From NCBI RefSeq assembly GCF_910592395.1, contig NC_088314.1, positions 4,276,001-4,340,000 of the forward strand: a stretch of 64,000 nt of DNA, read 5' to 3'. Source of the DNA: Lineus longissimus (taxonomy: Eukaryota > Nemertea > Pilidiophora > Heteronemertea > Lineidae). Within the stretch, counting starts at the first letter, position 1. The number at the start of each line of letters is the position of its first letter. This document shows positions 43,701-49,274 of the stretch, one piece after another. The notes under the pieces were generated by a model. The model had not been told where the DNA came from, searched no databases, and was given only the letters and a program-made list of their open reading frames with translations. The translations under genes were made by a program, and so were the position numbers.

Positions 43701-44333
43701 TTTTCAATATGGTCTTGTGATATTTTCTTTCATAGGAGTTTACACGAAAGTATACCTTATGTGTGCTGATGAGAGAAGGGTGAAGTCAAAGAAGCGAAAA
43801 ACGAAAGTCAAGAAATTTTGCTTGGAACCTTTCTTCCAGGAAAACTTTCTTTACAATGGTCTAGCAAATGGGCAACTTGTTCAGGTAACTAAGAGTATGC
43901 ATAAGAAAGTTTCGACCAGTATCACTTTAACTACCGGAGGTTAACTCGCAGTGAATCCGTGACATGTCACGCTCAAACCTTTTTAGAAATGTGCCTTTTC
44001 CACTTAACGCTCAGAAAGAGGTTATGAGTAGCTAAGGAACGTCCATGTGATTTATGATCGAAGAGGCAACTTATCAACTTAACTTTTGTGTGCATCAAAG
44101 CGAGTGAATTTGCATCAGACGTGTTTCTATGTCTTTTTTAGATCTCAGTATGGACCGAAGGAAAATTATTCAGTGGCAACAGAAACATTGGCGAAACTCT
44201 CATCTACTTGGATGACGTCCATGACACTGACGACAGTGATAACTATGACATCATTGACACAACATCATGGTACAAACTCATGACGCCGAGCAACGAAACA
44301 AAATTAGCAGTACAAGGAAGCTTCGAAGTATGA
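1547..44333 (+). CDS. PCLO/Fife: Piccolo/Fife-type presynaptic active-zone scaffold (3' 18 exons, gene partial at 5' end)
   Basis: Piccolo (vertebrates) and Fife (insects) organise the cytomatrix where synaptic vesicles dock, binding RIM, RIM-BP and other active-zone proteins. Eighteen exons join in perfect codon phase to 1635 residues plus stop (residue 1 = first codon here). Order: Pro/Arg-rich segment (about 91-260), coiled coil (about 261-360), Ser-rich region, PDZ (about 868-960), Q/H tract (about 1027-1076), C2A (about 1135-1262), Ser-rich linker, C2B (about 1478-1610). The PDZ segment [19 protein letters not shown] followed by [11 protein letters not shown] and EIGAF, the block [10 protein letters not shown], and GEIQLQ before C2A match the Piccolo arrangement rather than RIM, whose PDZ core and spacing differ. 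N-terminal zinc-finger exons must lie upstream of the window. Exons between 1816 and 19709 or between 39432 and 42446 could have been missed, although phases close without them. Confidence 0.9.
2267..2280 (+). repeat. C14 homopolymer
   Basis: Fourteen consecutive C in an AT-rich intron. The length is likely polymorphic and may also be prone to assembly error. Confidence 0.9.
7427..7518 (-). mobile_element. Type-B DNA polymerase fragment, copy 1 (Polinton/Maverick-like remnant)
   Basis: The minus strand reads [20 protein letters not shown]. FKLMNNSxYGKTxEN is a signature of protein-primed family-B DNA polymerases carried by Polinton/Maverick elements and related linear plasmids and viruses. 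Only about 25-30 residues are recognisable. The surrounding frame (minus 7332-7826) has no further polymerase motif I can see, so this is a decayed scrap, not a gene. It is a near-copy of 7779-7870. Confidence 0.65.
7779..7870 (-). mobile_element. Type-B DNA polymerase fragment, copy 2
   Basis: This segment aligns to 7427-7518 over 92 bp with about five differences, in the same orientation and 352 bp away. It encodes [16 protein letters not shown] on the minus strand in a different frame from copy 1. The substitutions Ser to Ala and Leu to Val are conservative for the motif. Confidence 0.65.
11925..12060 (+). repeat. Short degenerate array related to the 52-bp minisatellite
   Basis: Three diverged units contain (T)TGGAAGGCAAYGAGGATTTA, AACTTAAGATCAGCA and a CTACTTTAT-like spacer. 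They share the core of the units at 13596-14160, 1.6 kb away, so the two arrays have one origin. Confidence 0.8.
13596..14160 (+). repeat. 52-bp minisatellite with alternating A/B units
   Basis: About ten to eleven units of 52 bp. The core is CTACTTTATGCTTGGAAGGC. Type A continues CAATGGGAATTTAACTTAAC; type B continues CAGTGAGGATTTGACGTAAC and ends CAGCACACAT. From about 13620 to 14065 the types alternate A-B-A-B, giving a 104-bp higher-order period. One A unit carries a 10-bp duplication (near 13790). Units at both edges are diverged. Confidence 0.92.
19709..21863 (+). CDS. PCLO/Fife: Scaffold exon 2: large Pro-rich and coiled-coil exon
   Basis: This is the longest exon (718 codons plus 1 nt). 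It begins after atttacag with [21 protein letters not shown] and ends before GTAAGC at 21864 (phase 1); an equal donor lies 9 nt earlier at 21855. Proline-rich repeats ([27 protein letters not shown]) are typical SH3 ligands. A long charged helix runs from [19 protein letters not shown] to about 20520 ([34 protein letters not shown]) and should form a coiled coil. A second helix ([20 protein letters not shown]) is near 20690-20750 and a third near 21140-21205. The rest is Ser/Arg-rich. Several overlapping 60-160 codon frames on both strands here are shadows. Confidence 0.92.
21864..22465 (+). other. Intron 2-3 (602 bp)
   Basis: Bounded by GTAAGC and tattccag. An internal partial duplication (tgatc.ta...ggggacatttcag near 22010 and 22058) is the only structure seen. 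Confidence 0.7.
22466..22593 (+). CDS. PCLO/Fife: Scaffold exon 3: linker before PDZ
   Basis: Acceptor tttattccag, donor GTAAGG at 22594; phase 1 to 0. The split codon gives Asp, then [20 protein letters not shown] and [18 protein letters not shown]. It is an acidic then basic linker, and joins exon 2 to the PDZ exons without breaking frame. Confidence 0.85.
22594..23835 (+). other. Intron 3-4 (1.2 kb)
   Basis: A tandem pair with 27-bp period (23 bp identical) lies at 22619-22668, 25 bp after the donor. Nothing else was recognised. Confidence 0.7.
23836..23923 (+). CDS. PCLO/Fife: Scaffold exon 4: start of PDZ domain
   Basis: The exon encodes [20 protein letters not shown] then [10 protein letters not shown], the first beta strand and run-in to the PDZ carboxylate-binding loop. 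Donor GTAATG at 23924. The acceptor is cgCAGCAG, so splicing at 23836 or 23839 would include or omit one Gln with phase 0 unchanged. The exon is only 88 nt and was located from phase logic (0 to 1) plus homology. Confidence 0.88.
23924..24991 (+). other. Intron 4-5 (1.1 kb)
   Basis: No repeat or additional exon was recognised. The 102-codon open frame at 24687-24995 reads into the acceptor and has no similarity I recognise. Confidence 0.65.
24992..25120 (+). CDS. PCLO/Fife: Scaffold exon 5: PDZ core with carboxylate-binding loop
   Basis: Acceptor ttgttctctag, donor GTGAGT at 25121; phase 1 to 1. It reads [20 protein letters not shown] then [24 protein letters not shown] is the canonical PDZ loop (X-Phi-G-Phi) that clamps a C-terminal peptide. 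The insertion [11 protein letters not shown] matches the Piccolo type, distinct from RIM. Confidence 0.95.
25121..25723 (+). other. Intron 5-6 (603 bp)
   Basis: Bounded by GTGAGT and ttttag; it splits the PDZ between EGV..QEG and DQILEWNG. Nothing else was seen. Confidence 0.7.
25724..25832 (+). CDS. PCLO/Fife: Scaffold exon 6: second half of PDZ
   Basis: Acceptor ttctgtttttag, donor GTAAGT at 25833; phase 1 to 2. It encodes [20 protein letters not shown] then [22 protein letters not shown] and YEEVQxIISQ are strongly conserved in Piccolo-family PDZ domains. It contains the alphaB helix (TYEEVQQII) that forms one wall of the peptide groove. Confidence 0.95.
26117..26235 (+). CDS. PCLO/Fife: Scaffold exon 7: Ser-rich linker after PDZ
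   Basis: Acceptor tttattgtag, donor GTAAGT at 26236; phase 2 to 1. It encodes [20 protein letters not shown] then [21 protein letters not shown]. The exon is low complexity and rich in Ser/Thr, and SLYDNIEF is a possible tyrosine-phosphorylation context. Confidence 0.85.
26236..28534 (+). other. Intron 7-8 (2.3 kb)
   Basis: No convincing exon, RNA or repeat. Open frames of 60-123 codons here (for example 27215-27586) show no family signature. Confidence 0.65.
28535..28902 (+). CDS. PCLO/Fife: Scaffold exon 8: [10 protein letters not shown] block and Q/H repeat
   Basis: Acceptor tctccgtag, donor GTAAGA at 28903; phase 1 to 0. The N-terminal part [20 protein letters not shown] matches the block that follows the PDZ in Piccolo (VDPKQLAAEL). 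A run of about 50 codons of Gln interrupted by His comes next, then [20 protein letters not shown]. The acceptor at 28534 was preferred over cccag at 28572 because only the former keeps frame from exon 7. The 103-150 codon Leu/Ala/Val frames on the minus strand are mirror images of the CAG/CAA tract. Confidence 0.9.
28654..28803 (+). repeat. CAG/CAA coding repeat with (Gln5-His) period
   Basis: Inside exon 8. CAG and CAA codons are interrupted by CAC every sixth codon (an 18-bp period, five His in a row of units), then an uninterrupted run of about 17 Gln, then HLQHHP. Mixed codons would stabilise it against slippage relative to pure CAG. Confidence 0.95.
28903..29350 (+). other. Intron 8-9 (448 bp)
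   Basis: Bounded by GTAAGA and ttttcag; nothing else was recognised. Confidence 0.7.
29351..29401 (+). CDS. PCLO/Fife: Scaffold exon 9: 51-nt small exon leading into C2A
   Basis: Acceptor aacattttcag, donor GTATGT at 29402; phase 0 to 0, 17 codons: [17 protein letters not shown]. The final GEIQ continues into LQFDYDD, the first C2A strand, as GEIQLQ does in Piccolo. Confidence 0.88.
29402..29863 (+). other. Intron 9-10 (462 bp)
   Basis: Bounded by GTATGT and tttgacag; nothing else was recognised. Confidence 0.7.
29864..29994 (+). CDS. PCLO/Fife: Scaffold exon 10: C2A N-terminal half
   Basis: Acceptor tcatttgacag, donor GTGAGT at 29995; phase 0 to 2. It encodes [20 protein letters not shown] then [20 protein letters not shown] and PGRG. 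It covers strands 1-4 and Ca2+ loop 1. The loop-1 Asp pair usual for Ca2+-binding C2 domains is replaced ([10 protein letters not shown]), so this C2A is probably not a typical Ca2+ sensor. The exon ends at PGRG, the place where vertebrate Piccolo can splice in a short extra peptide. Confidence 0.93.
29995..30504 (+). other. Intron 10-11 (510 bp), site of the vertebrate Piccolo C2A splice insert
   Basis: It interrupts C2A right after PGRG. Vertebrate Piccolo can insert nine residues at this point. I did not find a phase-2 microexon with clear sites here. An 11-bp tandem (actactttaga) sits near 30067. Confidence 0.6.
30505..30689 (+). CDS. PCLO/Fife: Scaffold exon 11: C2A C-terminal half
   Basis: Acceptor tgcattcag, donor GTAGGA at 30690; phase 2 to 1. 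It encodes [20 protein letters not shown], then [46 protein letters not shown] and LEITVW are hallmark C2 strands. RRKTK is the basic strand often binding acidic lipid or protein. Loop 3 ([13 protein letters not shown]) again lacks the Asp ligands. Confidence 0.93.
30690..32667 (+). other. Intron 11-12 (2.0 kb)
   Basis: A segment at about 30745-30775 (gtaggttcaacgcccggtcgg) resembles a tRNA-type B box and may be a decayed SINE. No exon was recognised. Confidence 0.5.
32668..32897 (+). CDS. PCLO/Fife: Scaffold exon 12: end of C2A and Ser/Asn-rich linker
   Basis: Acceptor ttttgttgcag, donor GTAAGT at 32898; phase 1 to 0. [20 protein letters not shown] is the last C2A strand (WYRL). The rest ([20 protein letters not shown] and onward) is a disordered, basic, Ser/Asn/Pro-rich linker. 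Confidence 0.92.
32980..33547. mobile_element. 568-bp segment bounded by inverted repeats containing CRE palindromes
   Basis: The left arm CCATTCCTTATGACGTCA and the right arm TGACGTCATAAGGAGTGG are reverse complements with one mismatch over 18 bp. Weak similarity continues outward (TCACC against TGACC). There is no coding capacity inside, which fits a non-autonomous DNA transposon. I could not define a target-site duplication. Confidence 0.5.
35709..35975. mobile_element. 267-bp MITE with CACTCTTA termini and TA target duplication
   Basis: The left end is CACTCTTAAAGATAAAGG and the right end (reverse complement) CACTCTTAGAAATACATG. Flanking TA dinucleotides sit at 35707-35708 and 35976-35977. 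The interior is AT-rich with repeated aggttttt/aaaaacct blocks that pair with one another. Termini of this CACTCTTA type are common on small elements in many animals; the TA duplication suggests Tc1/mariner-like mobilisation. Confidence 0.7.
38889..39045. mobile_element. 157-bp inverted-repeat element
   Basis: The arm GAAAGGGAAGGAGTGTTCGA at 38889-38908 is matched by TCGACACTCCTTCCCTTTC at 39027-39045 (reverse complement, one extra T). The interior has no open frame. It could be a MITE or a long RNA hairpin in the intron. Confidence 0.65.
39363..39432 (+). CDS. PCLO/Fife: Scaffold exon 13: short basic linker exon
   Basis: Acceptor gatttctttcag, donor GTAAGC at 39433; phase 0 to 1. It encodes [20 protein letters not shown] then ETD. 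It sits alone between introns of 6.5 and 3.0 kb, and PKPRRKS is a candidate basophilic kinase site. Confidence 0.82.
39433..42445 (+). other. Intron 13-14 (3.0 kb)
   Basis: AT-rich. No exon or repeat was recognised with confidence. Confidence 0.65.
42446..42607 (+). CDS. PCLO/Fife: Scaffold exon 14: Ser/Asn-rich linker, symmetric exon
   Basis: Acceptor tgttattttacag, donor GTAAAC at 42608; phase 1 to 1 (162 nt). It encodes [20 protein letters not shown] and onward to [14 protein letters not shown]. No domain is visible. Because it is symmetric, it can be skipped without a frameshift. Confidence 0.85.
42815..43045 (+). CDS. PCLO/Fife: Scaffold exon 15: linker before C2B, symmetric exon
   Basis: Acceptor tttcccttcag, donor GTACAT at 43046; phase 1 to 1 (231 nt). 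It encodes [20 protein letters not shown] then [20 protein letters not shown] and [20 protein letters not shown]. Two short helical stretches ([19 protein letters not shown]) could be short linear motifs. Confidence 0.85.
43301..43441 (+). CDS. PCLO/Fife: Scaffold exon 16: C2B strands 1-3
   Basis: Acceptor catcatttcag, donor GTAAGG at 43442; phase 1 to 1. It encodes [20 protein letters not shown] then [25 protein letters not shown] and L.V.V.QCRNI match the start of the C-terminal C2 domain of Piccolo (GEIKIAL, ILQCRNI). Confidence 0.92.
43736..43884 (+). CDS. PCLO/Fife: Scaffold exon 17: C2B basic strand
   Basis: Acceptor ttctttcatag, donor GTAACT at 43885; phase 1 to 0. It encodes [20 protein letters not shown] then [27 protein letters not shown] and KKRKTKVKK correspond to YVKIYVM and KKKTRV in Piccolo C2B; EPFFQENF is the following strand. 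Confidence 0.92.
44142..44333 (+). CDS. PCLO/Fife: Scaffold exon 18: C2B end and stop
   Basis: Acceptor gtcttttttag; phase 0; 63 codons then TGA at 44331-44333. It encodes [20 protein letters not shown] then [20 protein letters not shown] and [25 protein letters not shown] and SWYKL match IGEACIWLDKV and NWHKLL of Piccolo. An acidic insert (DTDDSDNYD) lies before the last strand. Confidence 0.93.
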   Translation: MSVWTEGKLFSGNRNIGETLIYLDDVHDTDDSDNYDIIDTTSWYKLMTPSNETKLAVQGSFEV

Positions 44334-44870
44334 CGTCACTGTGACAATGCAGTACGTTGCTGTGATGTCAGTACTTTTGTATCCAATCAGGTGCCATTTG
44401 TATCGAACTTGACTGTGATTTACATTGTTGCGTTGTTAGTGGTGCAATGTGTCATACTAGCCATGAAAGAATTTTTAGGGATCAATCAGTTACATTTTGG
44501 TTGCAGCTTGTAATATGTTAATAATGAGCTCGCCTCTAATCGATATTTACATGAGGTTTGAATTTTATTTTGTTGAAAGCTGCTCAGTGGTTAGTCAAAA
44601 ACGACGATAAGCCAAACAGCTTACTTTCCGGATAAAAGATTGTACTACAAAGTTTCCAACCTTAACGGCTTTTGTCTTGTCAAAGATGCGCCAAGTTGAA
44701 GCATCCATCTTGTCTATGATACAATTAAAAAGTATTTGGAAAAGAACAAGAAAATTGCAATCACGTGTAATACGTTCTGATCACACGTATTGTGCTGGAT
44801 CGAAATCTTTAATGAAAACAAATAGTTATCCGAAAGCGATGGTCATAATGAAGTGTATAATAAAATGAAC
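44334..44870 (+). other. 3' untranslated region of scaffold gene with AATAAA
   Basis: The sequence after the TGA has no good reading frame. A canonical AATAAA is at 44859-44864, about 530 nt after the stop, followed by a T-rich stretch. A CRE-like TGACGTCA overlaps the stop codon (44330-44337). The end of the transcript is inferred from the signal only. Confidence 0.5.
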
Positions 44871-47800
44871 TTTTTTTAAATGATGACGATTCCTCCTTCC
44901 TAGACTTTCCTTTCTGGACCTCCTGTTAATATCTCCGAACTTGAATATACCTCCAGGGGCAACAACCTGATGGATTTATCCCGAGTCCTGAGCTATTAGC
45001 TGATGTGAGTTTCGCCTTGGAAGTATTACTTCCTCAATTACTGTGACTCCAGGAAGGAATGCTTTACATATTTGATACTTGATTGACAAATGTTTTTTTA
45101 CCGAATGATCATTTCGATCATTCATTTCTTAAAACCATGAAAAAAATGTGTCAGTAACTGGGAAGAGAGGATTCACCTTTGGGTATACAACAATGTCAGT
45201 TTCTACTCCGAATACTACTCCTCACAGTGATGATAAAATATGTCCTTGGCACCCAGAACCAATTTGTTTGTATTCTGATTGTGCAGTGTTAACCGGACAT
45301 GATACGTTGTCAAAAACATGAAAATAACCAAAGTAACACTTAAGAAGCAGTGCTTCGAATTGTCAGTTGTAGTCGAGATCGTGTAGAACTAACTGACCTT
45401 GTTCAAACCACTCTTGCGATAATATAGTGCTTTAGTATGACCATCTCCTTTCAAAAAGATGTGCCGAAATCATAATCATTTTGATGTTAGTCAATATCTG
45501 TTGGCAGGACCAGGGACTGACCCTTAGGCCGTTCCACTTTATTTCCCTCCTGCGCTATGTACCAATTAAAAATAAATATATTGCATCTAAAAGAATACTC
45601 AGTCGGGACCAACGTCGTTATTATCATAGGTTGAGGAATTTTTGAAGGAGAAGAGAAAAATCTAATTCACGATATGATAAATTAATAACGTTCACCAAGC
45701 ACAAAATTCAGAAAATTTAACAGGGCATTTGAAGACTGTCATTAGACGTTATGTTCAATACCGTGTATGCATTTCGATATAAATCTATGATAATCCCACC
45801 GGCCGTGCCTCAAACATTTTCTTGTCAAACATTATATAACATAATGTTGCAGCCGTTATAGGGTGCATGAAATGTATCTGCTACATGTGTCTCTTGGACG
45901 TTTTATATGTTGTGGAGTAATCGTGCTATTAACTTGAAGGTTGTGTAATGCTAAATTGCACATTCAGAACCAATACCGAGATGTCGCCAAGTACCGAGAC
46001 GATATTTGGTTGCTCGCCTGCAATGGAAGGAAATCGTTTGATCTTCTTCTTCAGTAAGTTCTAAATGTCCTCTTTGTAAAGGGTTTCCAAAATTAGTTAT
46101 CCATTTTTTGGTGGAATGAAAGGTCACAACATCCCTTTACACATCACGAGCTGCGCCCAAACTCTGTTCAGTTAATCAGCTGTCACCATTTTATTCGTAC
46201 AAGTCTATGAAAAGCGGGTCTACTACCGTAGATAGATATTCAATGTGAGAATGTTATTATCGCTGTTGTTGACTCGGTGCTCCGATTTTCTTTCAACTGA
46301 TATGTTTACAGAGGTCGGATCCTCAACGAGACTTGTCATACTAAAAAAACTTATCCCGATAGGAGACAGAATTATTTCGATGTACGCCTCCTATTGGTCA
46401 TTTTTTCACAGGTGTTTATAAGTTCGTACTATTTTTAAGTAAAAGATGATATATACCATACATGAAACATGTATGTGTACATAGTCACACACACCTTGCT
46501 TTGAATTGAATACATGGTCTAAAAATGCGGTTTTTAAAATCCCATATTAGGATTTGATATCAGGCTTAGAAAGGGTAAGAACGATATTTTGAACATGTGT
46601 TTCCCAATTTGGGTTTTTTTGTCTGAATGCTGGGCTCTTAATTATAGTGCAACGACATTGTATATCTCTATAAGAGGTGAAACTCTTACCATGTCCATAA
46701 AACTAGTAATGTTAGTTCAGCAAAACCGACCTGATAATTTGTTAAAGTGATTTTATCATGTTAATTCTGCTAAAATGGTACGGTGTAGCTGTGAGGAAAA
46801 CAGTTAAGTCTACCTCCGCTTTGACCTTTTTGCGATAATGGGTGTGGTAAAAGTCTTAATGAGGATACGTCAAGACCCAAACTAATCATTATTCGGGGTG
46901 CGCGCGGACCGGGATCAGCTCAAGGACTACGTGTTCTGAATCATACTCGTCTAAACCAACATGCTGTTATACATAACTATGGCGATAAAATAAACCGTTG
47001 AAACCCCCCTCGACGAAAATCTCTGATTTACCACAGGATATAAATGAAATTATTATCAATACATTTTCTTCAGGTTTTTACTCTGCCCTTCCAAGACTAG
47101 CGTAACTTCTGTACATATAGATAGGCTGAAATTAAAAATTGATATTTTACTGTGATGATAATTCCGTTCTAACTGTAAATTACTATTGTTATTCCTATGG
47201 CATTCTGTTAACGTGTTTTTTTCACATTCATGTATATAGATGTAGTAAAAAGTGTATAGACTCCTGTGCAGTCGCGGAACTTGACTTATTGATGTCGAAG
47301 TTCTGTGACTGCCAACACTGGTCGCCATATCTGAAGTCTTGGAGTAACTACATTGAGACTGCAGCTCTATCCATTGCAAAGGGCCACGATGCTGACCTGG
47401 TTTACCAAGTATATTTGGGACCCAAGACCACGTTTATTGTCAGGTACCTCAGGTGGCACTGCTAGTAGTATACGTACACGACATTGGGAGGATACTAGTC
47501 TTGGACATTTTTTAGTTGTAACACTGGACCCAAGTAAAACATACTTGATGTGTCCGTCCAAAGCACGTTGAGCCTGTGGCTCTATCCGCCGTAAAGTGTC
47601 CTGATGCTCTCCTTCTGGAACAAGTGCCATACGCAGGGATATCTATTGCGTCTCATTCCAAGAGCACATTCATTGAGACTGGAGTTCTAACCATTGCAAA
47701 GGGCCCAGATGTCCCTCAGTGCCATGCCACTGTTTTAAATGGGATTTCAGGAACTTGCATGCATCTTTGTTTTTTTCAATTGCCTAGGTGTCTTACTACA

Positions 47801-48994
47801 GACGACCTGAAGCAAACGTAGGAATAGGAAACAAGTTTTATAGTTGGTTTGCGAGAATACCTTCTGCCATTTTGTTACTTCTCAACAGAATGGCCGTACG
47901 TGTTTTCACAAGTCATCCATGTCTTGCGCTTGCATTGTGTATATTTTTAATGAAAGGTGGTGCCAAGAGCGCTTCTTTGTATCTAGTTCCCCCACCGTTC
48001 GGAAAATCATATTAAAAAATATTTATTGCAAATAGGCTGATTTAGTTTAGCAATTTTCATAAAGTTTTGGTGCCAATGATTTTTTAATTATTCGATGTTA
48101 TTCCTGATTCTTACCGAATTTATCACTTTTGTAGGTTTTGTGCGATCACGCGAGCCCGAGACTTGTATTCCCTCACTTGCGACATTCAATATATATTCTC
48201 GCCCGTACGAGATTTAAAAGATGTTGTGATTTTGCGGCGTCATGCCCACCTACTCTGTCATTGTAGAAACCTTTGAATGTAAATTATTGTTACTGAAGAG
48301 TAAATAATGCAACATAACTTATGTAAATGTCTTGATGATTATACAGTATTTTATTTATTAAATAATTGAAATTGATATATGTGAATGCCTGAGTTTATTT
48401 CTTTGCTCGGTGGAGGTACGGACAAGTTAGATTGATGGCGTGGAGATTCTACGATGCAATACCCATATTCAAGATAACAGCCATGGCTTATGAAGGATAA
48501 AACTGAGTAAACAGGTGAAGGTATAGAGGGTTCATACGCTCGAACTAAGGATTGTTGGTAAAACTCCATCGTTGTTTGACCTCAAGACCCTTAGATTGTG
48601 AGCCAGTGTAATAAGTAGAAAATGTCCACCGTGGAAAAGGTGACCGGCTCCATTGTATTCTGACGGATTAGGATAGAAGGTTATATAGAGGCGATGACCG
48701 TCAATAGCTCGGAGACTAAAGTGCATAATAGAATCCTTTGTTCCAATGACATTCTCTCCAAGGACAATTCAATCTTCTACACCTGAAAACCAAATCAGTT
48801 CATCACACGTTCTCGAACACAACCAACAGACTGCGCCGCCTGTTCACTATCACTTTCCCGGCCACCTCAGTTCGCTCTCCGCACTCACTCAACTGTCCAG
48901 ACCAAGCCAATCAACTCGTTAGTGCAAAAACGTGACCCGCAGGACGGAGAGAGCAACACAACAAAAACCTCAACACGCGTAAAGGAAATTAAAG
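44871..48994. other. Intergenic region between scaffold and NTR genes
   Basis: It holds a degenerate repeat family at 47340-47725. The last 200 bp before the ATG at 48995 are less AT-rich with CpG-containing, pyrimidine-rich sequence (48830-48960), a plausible promoter and 5' UTR. A TATA-like ttatata occurs near 48681. No other gene was recognised. Confidence 0.5.
47340..47725 (+). repeat. Degenerate ~60-bp repeat copies
   Basis: Related segments at about 47345-47395, 47555-47620 and 47655-47715 share GAGACTGxAGxTCTAxCCATT and GCAAAGGGCC. In + frames they read IETAALSIAKGHDA, VEPVALSAVKCPDA and IETGVLTIAKGPDV. They may be pieces of a transposon or an old minisatellite. Confidence 0.55.
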
Positions 48995-49274
48995 ATGGAC
49001 AAGATGTGGAATTTAATTTCTTTGTGCTCCACATTTTTCTTTATTCTTCAATCGGGTATTACTTTAGGATGTTCTGTTCCCTTTAGTCCAATTCCACCGA
49101 CAATTAATGAGAAAGTTTTTCACAGCGACGTGGTCCTATCAGGGAAAGTTGTAGGCAAGCAACTGGACTTGCAAAGAAGCATGTTCGGATCGCCGGTTTA
49201 CACTGCACATTTAAAAGTATATTGCATCTACAAAGGGGAAGCTACACCACAGAACCTTACAGTGTCAACTGTTG
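48995..49274 (+). CDS. NTR-like gene exon 1: signal peptide and first half of domain
   Basis: ATG at 48995 in the context aaagATGG (purine at -3, G at +4); the in-frame ATG at 49004 is less favoured. It encodes MDKMWNLISLCSTFFFILQS then GITLGCSVPFSPIPPTINEK and VVLSGKVVGKQLDLQ. Donor GTAAGT at 49275, phase 1. Confidence 0.85.
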
